Shown in pieces: positions 33,736-41,141 of a stretch of DNA of 64,000 bases. Made by a program: the position numbers and the translations under genes. The notes below the pieces were generated by a model. The model was not told the DNA's origin and did not search any database. It saw only the letters and a program-made list of their open reading frames with translations. Each line of letters begins with the position of its first letter. The stretch's first letter is position 1. This DNA is from Azospirillum sp. 412522 (lineage in GTDB: Bacteria > Pseudomonadota > Alphaproteobacteria > Azospirillales > Azospirillaceae): NCBI RefSeq assembly GCF_019805165.1, contig NZ_RWIJ01000014.1:80995-144994 (forward strand), in the 5' to 3' direction.

Positions 33736-34116
33736 ATGGCGAGCGTGCTGATCATCGACGACGACGACGTGGCCCGCGCGGTGCTTCTGCGCACGCTGAC
33801 GATGGCCGGCCACGAGGCGGTCGGCGCCCGCGACGGGGTGGAGGGGATGGAACTGTTCCGCGACCGTCCCGCCGACCGTCCCATCGATCTGGTCATCACC
33901 GACATCTTCATGCCGAACCAGGAGGGGCTGGCGACCATCATGGAACTGCGGCGCGGAGCCCCGTCGCTGAAGATCATCGCGATCTCCGGCGGCGGCGCCC
34001 GCGCCTCGCTCGACGTGCTGCCGGTGGCGGAAGCGCTGGGCGCCCACCGTACCCTGCGCAAGCCCTTCACGCCGGCGGCGGTGATGGAGGTCGTGCGCGA
34101 CGTCCTGGAGCGCTGA
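33736..34116 (+). CDS. Single-domain response regulator
   Basis: A receiver domain alone, 126 residues. The acidic pocket is IIDDDD near residue 8, the phosphorylation site is Asp56 in VITDIFMPN, the switch position is in AISGGGA, and the conserved Lys is in LRKPF. There is no output domain, so it acts through protein contact or phosphate transfer. AAGGAGG precedes the ATG. It follows the efflux pump genes closely and may be co-transcribed; no sensor kinase gene is nearby. Confidence 0.92.
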   Translation: MASVLIIDDDDVARAVLLRTLTMAGHEAVGARDGVEGMELFRDRPADRPIDLVITDIFMPNQEGLATIMELRRGAPSLKIIAISGGGARASLDVLPVAEALGAHRTLRKPFTPAAVMEVVRDVLER

Positions 34117-34122
34117 GGCGCT

Positions 34123-34148
34123 TACCCCCGGGATCTACCCCCGGGATC
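34123..34148. repeat. 13-bp tandem repeat
   Basis: TACCCCCGGGATC occurs twice without a gap just after the response regulator stop. Each unit carries a short CCCGGG palindrome. No function is apparent. Confidence 0.6.
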
Positions 34149-34178
34149 TCATGGTCGGAGATCGGGTGGGCTGAAAAT

Positions 34179-34216
34179 CGCGAGGCGCCGCTTTCGGGGG
34201 AAAGCGGCGCCTCGCG
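34179..34216. terminator. Strong bidirectional terminator hairpin
   Basis: The 16 bases 34179-34194 (CGCGAGGCGCCGCTTT) pair perfectly with 34201-34216 around a six-base loop. On the minus strand the stem is followed by ATTTT, so it best terminates the 52-residue gene. It can also end the efflux operon from the other side. Confidence 0.75.
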
Positions 34217-34306
34217 GACTGGGGGTTCAGCCGGATGTGTCTGACCGGGCCTTGTCCGACGCCTGATTGAAAGCGTCTCCGGCGCTTGGGTCAGGGCGCC
34301 CGCAAA

Positions 34307-34465
34307 TCAGGCGGCGAGTCGTTCTTCCTGTACTCGCCGGCTCCGGCGGAGGCGCTCGAAGAGTTGCTGGACACTGTCGGGATTGATCCCATCGCGCGCC
34401 ATCACGGCGATCACGATCGGATCTTCGAGCAGTTCGGAAAGGGTCGGCGTCGTGTTGCGGTCCAT
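34307..34465 (-). CDS. 52-residue protein of unknown function
   Basis: A short gene starting MDRNTTPTLSELLEDPIVIA and ending RVQEERLAA. GGGAGGG lies four bases before the ATG and a strong terminator follows the stop, so expression signals frame it tightly. The first half includes an acidic helix and the second a basic helix (about 33-50, FERLRRSRRVQEER), suggesting a compact two-helix, possibly nucleic-acid-binding or regulatory protein. No family recognised. The region between it and folB (34466-34758) is AT-rich and holds nothing else I can name. Confidence 0.65.
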   Translation of the reverse strand: MDRNTTPTLSELLEDPIVIAVMARDGINPDSVQQLFERLRRSRRVQEERLAA

Positions 34466-34758
34466 GCGTCCCTCCCTTGTGTCCGGCTTCCGGGTGCCGT
34501 GCCGTCCCGGAAGGGGGATCGGCGGACGGTCGAAGCCGGCAATGGCGATTGGCCTAATCCCTGCTGCGCGTTCGTCTCGGCTTTCGGTGCCCGGATCGCC
34601 TCAGGGGACATACCCCCTTCGGTCCGGATTGTGGGTCTAAAATACAATATGGCGACCATAACTCAGACGAGGTGGTATTGTCACCCGTCCTTTTGTCAAC
34701 GGCCGCTATATCTTTGTGTATTGCAGTATTAAGTCACGTGGCGGTGGCGTAGGGCCGT

Positions 34759-35169
34759 TCAGGCCTGTTGCGGCTGTGCGCGCGTCAGGCTGACTCCGGC
34801 CGACGGGCCGCCCGAGTCGGCCGCAGGAATCATGACGTCGACCTGAACCCGCCGCACCTTGGCGTGGGACAGGCATAGTTCCGCGGCGCAGTCGGCCAGA
34901 TAGTCGGCGCCCGGTACATTGGATTCGCGGCAAAGACGACGCAAGTCCTCGACGATGTCCTCGTAAGACATCACCGCGGCGATGTCGTCGGGAAAGCCGG
35001 TGCCGGGATGGGTGACGGTCAACGTCAGGTCGAAGCGGACCTGCGCCCGGCCGGCGCGGCCGGCGATCGCCACGGCGGCGGTGAAATCACGCACCAGGAT
35101 CGTGTAGGTGAGCGGCGCGCCGCCCGGCTGGACCAGCATGGTCCGGTTTGCGCTATCGTCCGACAACAC
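34759..35169 (-). CDS. FolB-like dihydroneopterin aldolase
   Basis: A protein of 136 residues with the tunnel-fold pattern of FolB: a first strand (YTILVRDF), a strand-rich middle (VRFDLTLTVTHP), MSYEDIVEDLRRLCRES, then LADCAAELCLSHAKVRRVQVDVMIP. FolB makes hydroxymethyldihydropterin, the substrate of FolK, whose gene is just upstream on the same strand. The N-terminal substrate residues are less typical than usual, so a divergent paralogue is possible. GTG start at 35169 with GGGAG close before it. Confidence 0.7.
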   Translation of the reverse strand: MLSDDSANRTMLVQPGGAPLTYTILVRDFTAAVAIAGRAGRAQVRFDLTLTVTHPGTGFPDDIAAVMSYEDIVEDLRRLCRESNVPGADYLADCAAELCLSHAKVRRVQVDVMIPAADSGGPSAGVSLTRAQPQQA

Positions 35170-35241
35170 ACTCTCCCGGCCGGCGAGCGGATGCCGGCAT
35201 TGCGTTCAGGCCGGCACTATAAGCGGTGGCGTCGCCGCATG

Positions 35242-35283
35242 CCATCACGCTTGGGCCATCACGCTTGGGCCATCACGCCTGGG
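35242..35283. repeat. Three tandem 14-bp repeats between folK and folB
   Basis: CCATCACGCTTGGG at 35242-35255 and 35256-35269, then a copy with one change at 35270-35283. They lie in the 137-base spacer between folK and folB. A variable-number tandem repeat is likely; a regulatory role is not indicated. Confidence 0.7.
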
Positions 35284-35306
35284 GCACCGCGCCCGGGCAC
35301 GCGCGT

Positions 35307-35840
35307 TTACAGCGTTTCGGCGATGCGGACGACGGTCTCGCGGCCCGGCACCTCGTCGCGCAGCGCGTCGATCCGCCGGTTCAGCACCGGATGGACGGTG
35401 TCGGCCGCGACGTCGGCCAGCGGGCAGAGGACGAAGGCGCGCTCCGCCATGCGGGGATGGGGGATCTCCAGCTCCGGCTCCGTCACCACCCGGTCGGCGT
35501 AGAGCAGGATGTCGATGTCGATGGGGCGCGGGCCGAACCGCAGGCCGCCGAGATCGCGGCCCAGCGTCGCTTCGATGTCCTTCAGGAAACGCAGCAGCGA
35601 GACGGGGTCCAGCCGCGTGGTGCCGCGCACCACCATGTTCAGGAAGGCCGGCTGGTCGGTCACATACATCGGCGCCGTCTCGTAGAGGGCGGACTGGGCG
35701 TCGATCTCCACCGCCCCGCCCAGCCGCCGGATCGCCTCGGCGAGGTTGGCGGCGCGGTCGCCCATGTTGCCGCCGAGCGCGAGATACACCGTCACGGCGG
35801 AGGTCGACGAGGGCGAAAGGGGTGGCGTAAGCTCGGCCAT
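35307..35840 (-). CDS. folK: 2-amino-4-hydroxy-6-hydroxymethyldihydropteridine pyrophosphokinase
   Basis: A protein of 177 residues that transfers pyrophosphate from ATP to hydroxymethyldihydropterin in folate synthesis. It has ALGGNMGDRAANLAEAI near the N-terminus, ALYETAPMYVTDQPAFLN, the signature GPRPIDIDILLY, and IPHPRMAERAFVLCPLADV. ATG at 35840 (MAELTPP) is preferred to an upstream in-frame ATG whose extra 24 residues do not resemble the family. Downstream on the same strand is a FolB-like gene. Confidence 0.93.
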   Translation of the reverse strand: MAELTPPLSPSSTSAVTVYLALGGNMGDRAANLAEAIRRLGGAVEIDAQSALYETAPMYVTDQPAFLNMVVRGTTRLDPVSLLRFLKDIEATLGRDLGGLRFGPRPIDIDILLYADRVVTEPELEIPHPRMAERAFVLCPLADVAADTVHPVLNRRIDALRDEVPGRETVVRIAETL

Positions 35841-36027
35841 GGCGTCTGCGGTCCCGATATGCTGGTATGGACAGGGGACGGGACTCCTAGCAAATTTGCA
35901 CCCGCCCGTCACTTCCGGCCCGCCTCGACCCGTCAGGGAACGGACAGGCGGCCGCGGGGTTTCAGCATCATATCAACCGGTTGCGAAGAACCCGGCGATG
36001 ACGGGAATTTCTGGTGGAGGACGAGAC

Positions 36028-36501
36028 ATGGCCCGAGACACGGGTAGGGTAAAGACTGTCGTCGCTGCGATGATGCTTCTCGGCGGCGCGGCGGCCATCC
36101 TCGCCGGCTGCGCCACCGGCCCCGATCCGGAGGTGGCGCGCCGCGCCCAGACCGCCATGGTGGGCATGCCCAAGGCCGACCTGCTGGCCTGCGCCGGCGT
36201 GCCGGACCGGCAGGCGACGGCGGCGGGGCGCGAATACTACACCTACGTCGCGCGTCCGGCCGTGGCCTACAGCCCCGGCAGCAGCATCGGCATCGGTGCC
36301 GGCAGCTTCGGCGGCAGCGGCGGGGTGGGGCTCGGGCTGGGCTTCGGGGTGCCGGTCGGCGGCGGCACCTCTCCCGGATGCGAGGCGACGATGGTGATCG
36401 GCCCGCGCGGCACGGTGGAGCAGGTCAGCTATCCGGCCGGCGCCTCGCTGTCGGCCTGCACGCCGATCGTCAGCACCTGCATGGCGCCGCCGCGCGGCTG
36501 A
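36028..36501 (+). CDS. Glycine-rich lipoprotein of unknown function
   Basis: A protein of 157 residues with a lipoprotein signal ending AGC near residue 28 (AAILAGCATGP). Next comes a short region with VGMPKADLLACAGVPDRQ that resembles SmpA/OmlA-type small outer-membrane lipoprotein starts, a glycine-rich stretch (about 85-120), and a C-terminal part with three cysteines. GGAGG lies seven bases before the ATG. Probably outer-membrane anchored. Confidence 0.8.
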   Translation: MARDTGRVKTVVAAMMLLGGAAAILAGCATGPDPEVARRAQTAMVGMPKADLLACAGVPDRQATAAGREYYTYVARPAVAYSPGSSIGIGAGSFGGSGGVGLGLGFGVPVGGGTSPGCEATMVIGPRGTVEQVSYPAGASLSACTPIVSTCMAPPRG

Positions 36502-36658
36502 CGACGCCGGCCCCTAAGACTTTGAGATGAGGCGGCCGGGGCTGTCGCAACGTCCGCCAATGCCATATTCTCGACCGTAACCCCGGCCGCAGCCGGGGAA
36601 ACGACGCCCGCAAAGGGGCGCGTCAGGGTTGCCATTTGGGTTGGAGGGACCACGAACC

Positions 36659-37393
36659 ATGGACATGAGTGGAAGCCACCGGATCGAGGCCGGCCGCGAG
36701 GCGGTGTGGGCGGCGCTGAACGATCCGGAAATCCTGCGCCAGTGCATCCCCGGCTGCGAGGAGGTGGTCCGGCAGTCCGACACCGAGATGACGGCCAAGG
36801 TCGTCGCCAAGGTCGGGCCGGTCAGCGCCAAATTCGCCGGCAAGGTCACCCTGTCGGACCTCGACCCGCCCAACGGCTACACCATCACCGGGGAAGGGTC
36901 GGGCGGGGCGGCCGGCTTCGGCAAGGGCGGCGCCACGGTGACGCTGGCCGACGATGGCGGCGCCACGCTGCTGACCTACACCGCCAAGGCCCAGGTCGGC
37001 GGCAAGCTGGCGCAGATCGGCTCCCGGCTGGTCGACGCAACCGCCCGCAAGATGGCGGAGGAGTTCTTCGCCCGCTTCACCCGGATCGTCGGACCGGCCC
37101 CCGCCGAGGCGGCCCCGGTGGAGGTTCCGGTGGAGGTGCAGGCAGCCGAGGCCGCTCCTGCTGCGCAGCCTGCCGTGCGCCCCGCCGTCTACACCGATCC
37201 CGCGCCGGCTGCGGCTCCCGCGGCGAAGCCCGCGACGCGCATGGCCGAACCGCCGCCGGAGATCCCGCTGCCGCTGCCGGCCGGCCGTGGCATGGGAGGC
37301 GGTGGCGGGATCGGGGGCGGCAATTTCTACGTGCCGTGGGCAGCTCTTCTTGTGGTTGTGGTGCTGCTCGCGTCGCTTGCCTGGATGAATTAG
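36659..37393 (+). CDS. CoxG-like SRPBCC protein with C-terminal membrane anchor
   Basis: A protein of 244 residues. The first 150 match the CO-dehydrogenase subunit G (CoxG) family: MSGSHRIEAGREAVWAALNDPEILRQCIPGCE, VGPVSAKFAGKVTLSD and LTYTAKAQVGGKLAQIGSRLVD. A Pro/Ala linker, a Gly-rich stretch and a single C-terminal membrane helix follow. CoxG helps mature or anchor molybdenum hydroxylases to the membrane. No coxMSL genes are present. GGAGGG precedes the ATG. Confidence 0.88.
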   Translation: MDMSGSHRIEAGREAVWAALNDPEILRQCIPGCEEVVRQSDTEMTAKVVAKVGPVSAKFAGKVTLSDLDPPNGYTITGEGSGGAAGFGKGGATVTLADDGGATLLTYTAKAQVGGKLAQIGSRLVDATARKMAEEFFARFTRIVGPAPAEAAPVEVPVEVQAAEAAPAAQPAVRPAVYTDPAPAAAPAAKPATRMAEPPPEIPLPLPAGRGMGGGGGIGGGNFYVPWAALLVVVVLLASLAWMN

Positions 37394-37522
37394 CGTGGCA
37401 AATTGTTCATTGGTCGTACGGCTGCATCAAAGGGATTTGACACCCTTTCGGAATGTGTATGCTGCCGCGCGATTCCGGTCGGCGCCGTCGGCCGGTGGAA
37501 CCATCGGAAGGGAAGCCGAAGA

Positions 37523-37903
37523 ATGAAGAAGCTGTTGATGGGCGTCGCCGCCATCGCCGCGGTCGTGATGGGTGCCGGTGCCGCCCAGGCGGCAGACGCC
37601 GCCGCCGGCAAGGATGTCTTCAAGGTCTGCATGGCCTGCCACACCGCGGAGCAGGGCAAGAACAAGGTCGGCCCGTCGCTGTTCGGCGTCGTCGGCCGTC
37701 CGGCCGCCTCGATCGAAGGCTTCAAGTATTCCGCCCCGATGAAGGAAAAGGCCGCCGGCGGGCTGGTCTGGACCGCTGAGAACCTGGACGCCTACATCAA
37801 GGCGCCGAAGGAAATCGTCCCGGGCGGCACGATGGCCTTCGCCGGCCTGAAGGACGACGCCAAGCGCGCCGACCTGATCGCCTTCCTGTCCGAGCAGAAG
37901 TAA
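37523..37903 (+). CDS. Periplasmic class I cytochrome c (c2-like)
   Basis: A protein of 126 residues with a signal peptide (cleavage after AQA near residue 23). The haem site is CMACH at 36-40, KVGPSLFGVVGRPA is the conserved loop, and GGTMAFAGLKDD supplies the axial methionine. The size and motifs are those of small c-type electron carriers between the bc1 complex and oxidases or reductases. A terminator follows closely. It stands alone, 129 bases after the CoxG-like gene. Confidence 0.93.
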   Translation: MKKLLMGVAAIAAVVMGAGAAQAADAAAGKDVFKVCMACHTAEQGKNKVGPSLFGVVGRPAASIEGFKYSAPMKEKAAGGLVWTAENLDAYIKAPKEIVPGGTMAFAGLKDDAKRADLIAFLSEQK

Positions 37904-37947
37904 GACCGCAGTCTCCCGGCCCAGGGCCGGGGGAGCCGTGGACGGCG

Positions 37948-37978
37948 AAAGGGCCGGTGGCGATGCCACCGGCCCTTT
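37948..37978. terminator. Terminator after the cytochrome c gene
   Basis: AAAGGGCCGGTGG at 37948-37960 pairs perfectly with 37966-37978 around CGATG, ending in TTT then GCTTATT. It separates cytochrome c from the convergent pepN and can serve both directions. Confidence 0.8.
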
Positions 37979-38023
37979 GCTTATTCACCCCCGCTCAAGA
38001 GCATAGTCCTTTGGTCCCGAGTC

Positions 38024-40681
38024 TCAGCCGGCCGCTTCCAGGCTCTTGCTCGCGACCTCGTAAACATCGGGCGATAGGCCCGGGGCGGCGACGATCCGCT
38101 GCAATTCCGCCTTCATCAGCCCCTGACGGGCCGCGTCATAGCGCCGCAGGCGGGAGAAGGGACCCATCAGGCGTGCCGCAACCTGCGGGTTCATCGGGTC
38201 CAGGCGCAACACCTGATCGGCGAGGAAGCCATAGCCGGCACCGCCCGCGTCGTGGAAGCGGACCGGGTTGCCGTTGGCGAAGCCGCCGATCAGCGCATAG
38301 ACCTTGTTCGGGTTCCGGATCTCGAAGGCCGGATGGCCGAGCAGGGCGGTGACACGATCCAGCGTGTCGGCGCGGTGCGACATCGCCTGCACGCTGAACC
38401 ACTTGTCGACCACCAGCGCCTCGCCCTTCCAGCGTTCGTAGAAGTCGGCCAGCGCCTTCTCCCCCTCCGGCGAGGCGGCGTTGGACAGGTACTGCAGGGC
38501 TGCGATCTCGTCGGTCATGCCCTTGGCGGTACGGTACTGCGTCAGGCACAGGTCGAGCGCCTCCTCGTCCTCCAGCGCCATCAGATAGGCGAGGCAGAGG
38601 TTCTTCAGCGACCGCTTGCCGATGGCCTCGGCATCGACGGAAAAGGGTTCCTGGCTGCTGTTGCGGCGGTAGAGGTCGAGGAACTGCGCCCGCAGCCGCC
38701 CGGCCAGCGTCCTGCGCGCGAATTCCCGCACCGTGTGGATGGCGTCGGGATCGACCACCGCCATCTGGGTGCCGAGATAGGCCTCCGTCGGCAGCACCAG
38801 CGCCTGGGCGGCGAAGGCGCGGTCGCGTTCCGCATCCTCCAGGATCCTGGCGAAGGCATCGGCATAGCCCTCCGGCAGCACCAGTTCGCGGCCGGCCTGC
38901 CGGTCGGCGACGAGGCCGAGCAGGATGCGGGTGCCGAGGATCTGCCCGGCCTCCCACCGGTTGAAGGCGTCGCTGTCGTGCGCCATCAGGAAGGTCAGGT
39001 CGGCGTCGGTCAGGTCGGTCTTCAGCTTCACCGGGGCGGAGAAGCCGCGCAGCAGCGACGGCACCGGCCGGGCCGGAATGTCGCGGAAGGTGAAGCTCTG
39101 GTTTTCCGCGGTGACGTGCAGGATGCGGCTGGTGCCGGCAGCGGTGTCCTCGCCCTCCAGGCGCAGCGGCAGATCCTGCCCGTCGGGGCCGAGCAGGCCG
39201 ACGACCAGCGGGATGTGCATCGGCTGCTTGGTCGGCTGGCCCGGCGTCGGCGGCACCGTCTGCCTGACCGTCAGGGTGAAGGTCTTCGCCGCCGGGTCGT
39301 GGCTGCCGGCGATGTCGAGTTCCGGCGTGCCGGACTGGCGATACCAAAGCTGGAACTGGGTCAGGTCGACGCCGCTGGCATCGGCCATGGCGGCGACGAA
39401 ATCGTCGCAGGTCACTGCCTGCCCGTCATGGCGCTGGAAGTAGAGGTCGGTGCCCTTGCGGTACTTCTCCGGCCCCAGCAGGGTGTGGATCATGCGGATG
39501 ACTTCCGCACCCTTGTTGTAGACGGTCGGGGTGTAGAAGTTGTTGATCTCGACATAGCTGTCCGGGCGCACCGGATGGGCCATGGCGCCGGCATCCTCCT
39601 GGAACTGCACGGTGCGCAGCCCCTGGACGTCGGCGATGCGCTTCACCGCGCGGGAATGCATGTCGGACGAGAATTCCTGGTCGCGGAAGACGGTCAGCCC
39701 TTCCTTCAGCGACAGCTGGAACCAGTCGCGGCAGGTGACGCGGTTGCCGGTCCAGTTGTGGAAATACTCGTGCGCCACCACCGCCTCGATATTGAGGAAA
39801 TCGGTATCGGTCGCGGTTTCCGGCTTGGCCAGGATGTATTTGGTGTTGAAGACGTTGAGCGACTTGTTTTCCATCGCCCCCATGTTGAAGTCGCCGACCG
39901 CGACGATGTTGAAGATGTCGAGGTCGTATTCCAGCCCATAGACCTCTTCATCCCAGCGCATCGACTTGATGAGCGAGCGCATGGCGTGGTCGATCTTGTC
40001 CTCGTTCCCCGGCTCGACATAGATGCGGAGCGTCACGTCGCGGCCCGAGGCGGTGCGGAAGCGGTCCTCGCCATGGACGAGGGTGCCGGCGACCAGCGCG
40101 AACAGGTAGCAGGGCTTGGGGAAGGGGTCCTCCCAGCGCGCCCAGTGGCGCCCGCCCTCCAGATCGCCGGACGCGGCCAGATTGCCGTTGGACAGCAGCA
40201 CCGGATAGCGCGCCTTGTCCGCGGTGATGGTGGTGCTGTAGCGCGCCATCACGTCCGGCCGGTCTGCGAAATAGGTGATCTTGCGGAAGCCTTCCGCCTC
40301 GCACTGGGTGCAGAAGTTGCCGGAGGACTTGTAGAGCCCTTCCAGTGCGGTGTTCTCCTGCGGCTTGATGCGGACGATGGTTTCCAGCGTGGCGCTGGCC
40401 GGCACCTCCAGCACGATCAGGTGATCGGGGGTGACGGTGTAGTCGTCCGGCCCCAGCGTCCGGCCGTCCAGCGCCACCGACACCAGATCCAGCCTCTGCC
40501 CGTCGAGCGACAGCGGCTCCGTCGCCGCCTCCGGCCGGCCGGGGTTGCGGCGGATCGCGAGCACCGCGCGGACGGTGGTGACATCCTCGCCCAGGTCGAC
40601 GAACAGGTCGACCGTGTCGATCAGATGCGCCGGCGGGCGATAGTCCTGAAGCCGGATGGCCTTCGGCGTGCCTTTGTCCAT
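38024..40681 (-). CDS. pepN: Aminopeptidase N
   Basis: An M1-family zinc metallopeptidase of 885 residues that trims amino acids from peptide N-termini in the cytoplasm. The substrate exopeptidase motif GAMENKSLNVF precedes the zinc site HEYFHNWTGNRVTCRDWFQLSLKEGLTVFRD, with the second ligand Glu in KEGLT, and YNKGAEVIRM carries the catalytic Tyr region. C-terminal helical domain is full length. ATG at 40681. The downstream flank holds the cytochrome c terminator; upstream base composition changes toward the AT-rich island. Confidence 0.95.
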   Translation of the reverse strand: MDKGTPKAIRLQDYRPPAHLIDTVDLFVDLGEDVTTVRAVLAIRRNPGRPEAATEPLSLDGQRLDLVSVALDGRTLGPDDYTVTPDHLIVLEVPASATLETIVRIKPQENTALEGLYKSSGNFCTQCEAEGFRKITYFADRPDVMARYSTTITADKARYPVLLSNGNLAASGDLEGGRHWARWEDPFPKPCYLFALVAGTLVHGEDRFRTASGRDVTLRIYVEPGNEDKIDHAMRSLIKSMRWDEEVYGLEYDLDIFNIVAVGDFNMGAMENKSLNVFNTKYILAKPETATDTDFLNIEAVVAHEYFHNWTGNRVTCRDWFQLSLKEGLTVFRDQEFSSDMHSRAVKRIADVQGLRTVQFQEDAGAMAHPVRPDSYVEINNFYTPTVYNKGAEVIRMIHTLLGPEKYRKGTDLYFQRHDGQAVTCDDFVAAMADASGVDLTQFQLWYRQSGTPELDIAGSHDPAAKTFTLTVRQTVPPTPGQPTKQPMHIPLVVGLLGPDGQDLPLRLEGEDTAAGTSRILHVTAENQSFTFRDIPARPVPSLLRGFSAPVKLKTDLTDADLTFLMAHDSDAFNRWEAGQILGTRILLGLVADRQAGRELVLPEGYADAFARILEDAERDRAFAAQALVLPTEAYLGTQMAVVDPDAIHTVREFARRTLAGRLRAQFLDLYRRNSSQEPFSVDAEAIGKRSLKNLCLAYLMALEDEEALDLCLTQYRTAKGMTDEIAALQYLSNAASPEGEKALADFYERWKGEALVVDKWFSVQAMSHRADTLDRVTALLGHPAFEIRNPNKVYALIGGFANGNPVRFHDAGGAGYGFLADQVLRLDPMNPQVAARLMGPFSRLRRYDAARQGLMKAELQRIVAAPGLSPDVYEVASKSLEAAG

Positions 40682-41141
40682 GTGCCTTGTCTCTGGTCTG
40701 TGTCTGTCTTGCGGATCAAGCCGTTCGGGACAGGTCCGAGGAACAGGGACTGTAGCAAGGCGGGGGCGGGCTGTCGTGGGTGGGATTGGGGGGTGGTGAC
40801 CGACGCTGGCAATACACTGACCGAGGTGGCATGATCAAAGTCGGCGAAGATAGATGGGCAAAGCAGTGTGCGTTGACACCGAAATCGGCGACGATCAGCT
40901 AGAAAATCTATGATGTCTGACCCACCGGCAGGGCCGAAGGCGGGATCAATTGACCGAACATTCTGTCTGTTTGCTGACAGAGTCCGAACGATTCATTGCA
41001 GTGCTTCGTGAAGGATGGATGTCATAGAAGCTGGTAATGTGCTCGATAAACGGAAGATCGGATCCGTCTTTGCTGCCAGATTTAGATTTTTTGAAATCAA
41101 TTTTCTGCGATATTGCAAGATGCATTTTGATAAGAAAATTT
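40682..41141. other. Transition into an AT-rich island, no clear gene
   Basis: About 460 bases upstream of pepN. From roughly 40830 onward the sequence becomes AT-richer than the surrounding chromosome and stays so to about 42690. I see no terminator, no tRNA fragment and no duplicated end that would mark an att site. A TTG-started frame on the minus strand (40946-41161) overlaps the end of the next gene and is not convincing. Confidence 0.6.

Noticed and set aside
30577..34047. An 1156-codon frame antisense to the RND pump genes
   Set aside because: Composition (His, Arg, Gln, Asp-rich) is that of a GC shadow; the plus strand encodes unmistakable adaptor, pump and receiver proteins.
35242..35283. 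Three 14-bp repeats considered as a CRISPR fragment
   Set aside because: The units are directly adjacent without spacers, so this is a simple tandem repeat.
40780..41000. Search for a duplicated tRNA-Ser 3' end marking the far edge of the island
   Set aside because: No copy of the T-arm or acceptor sequence was found, so the island boundary and integrase origin remain unproven.
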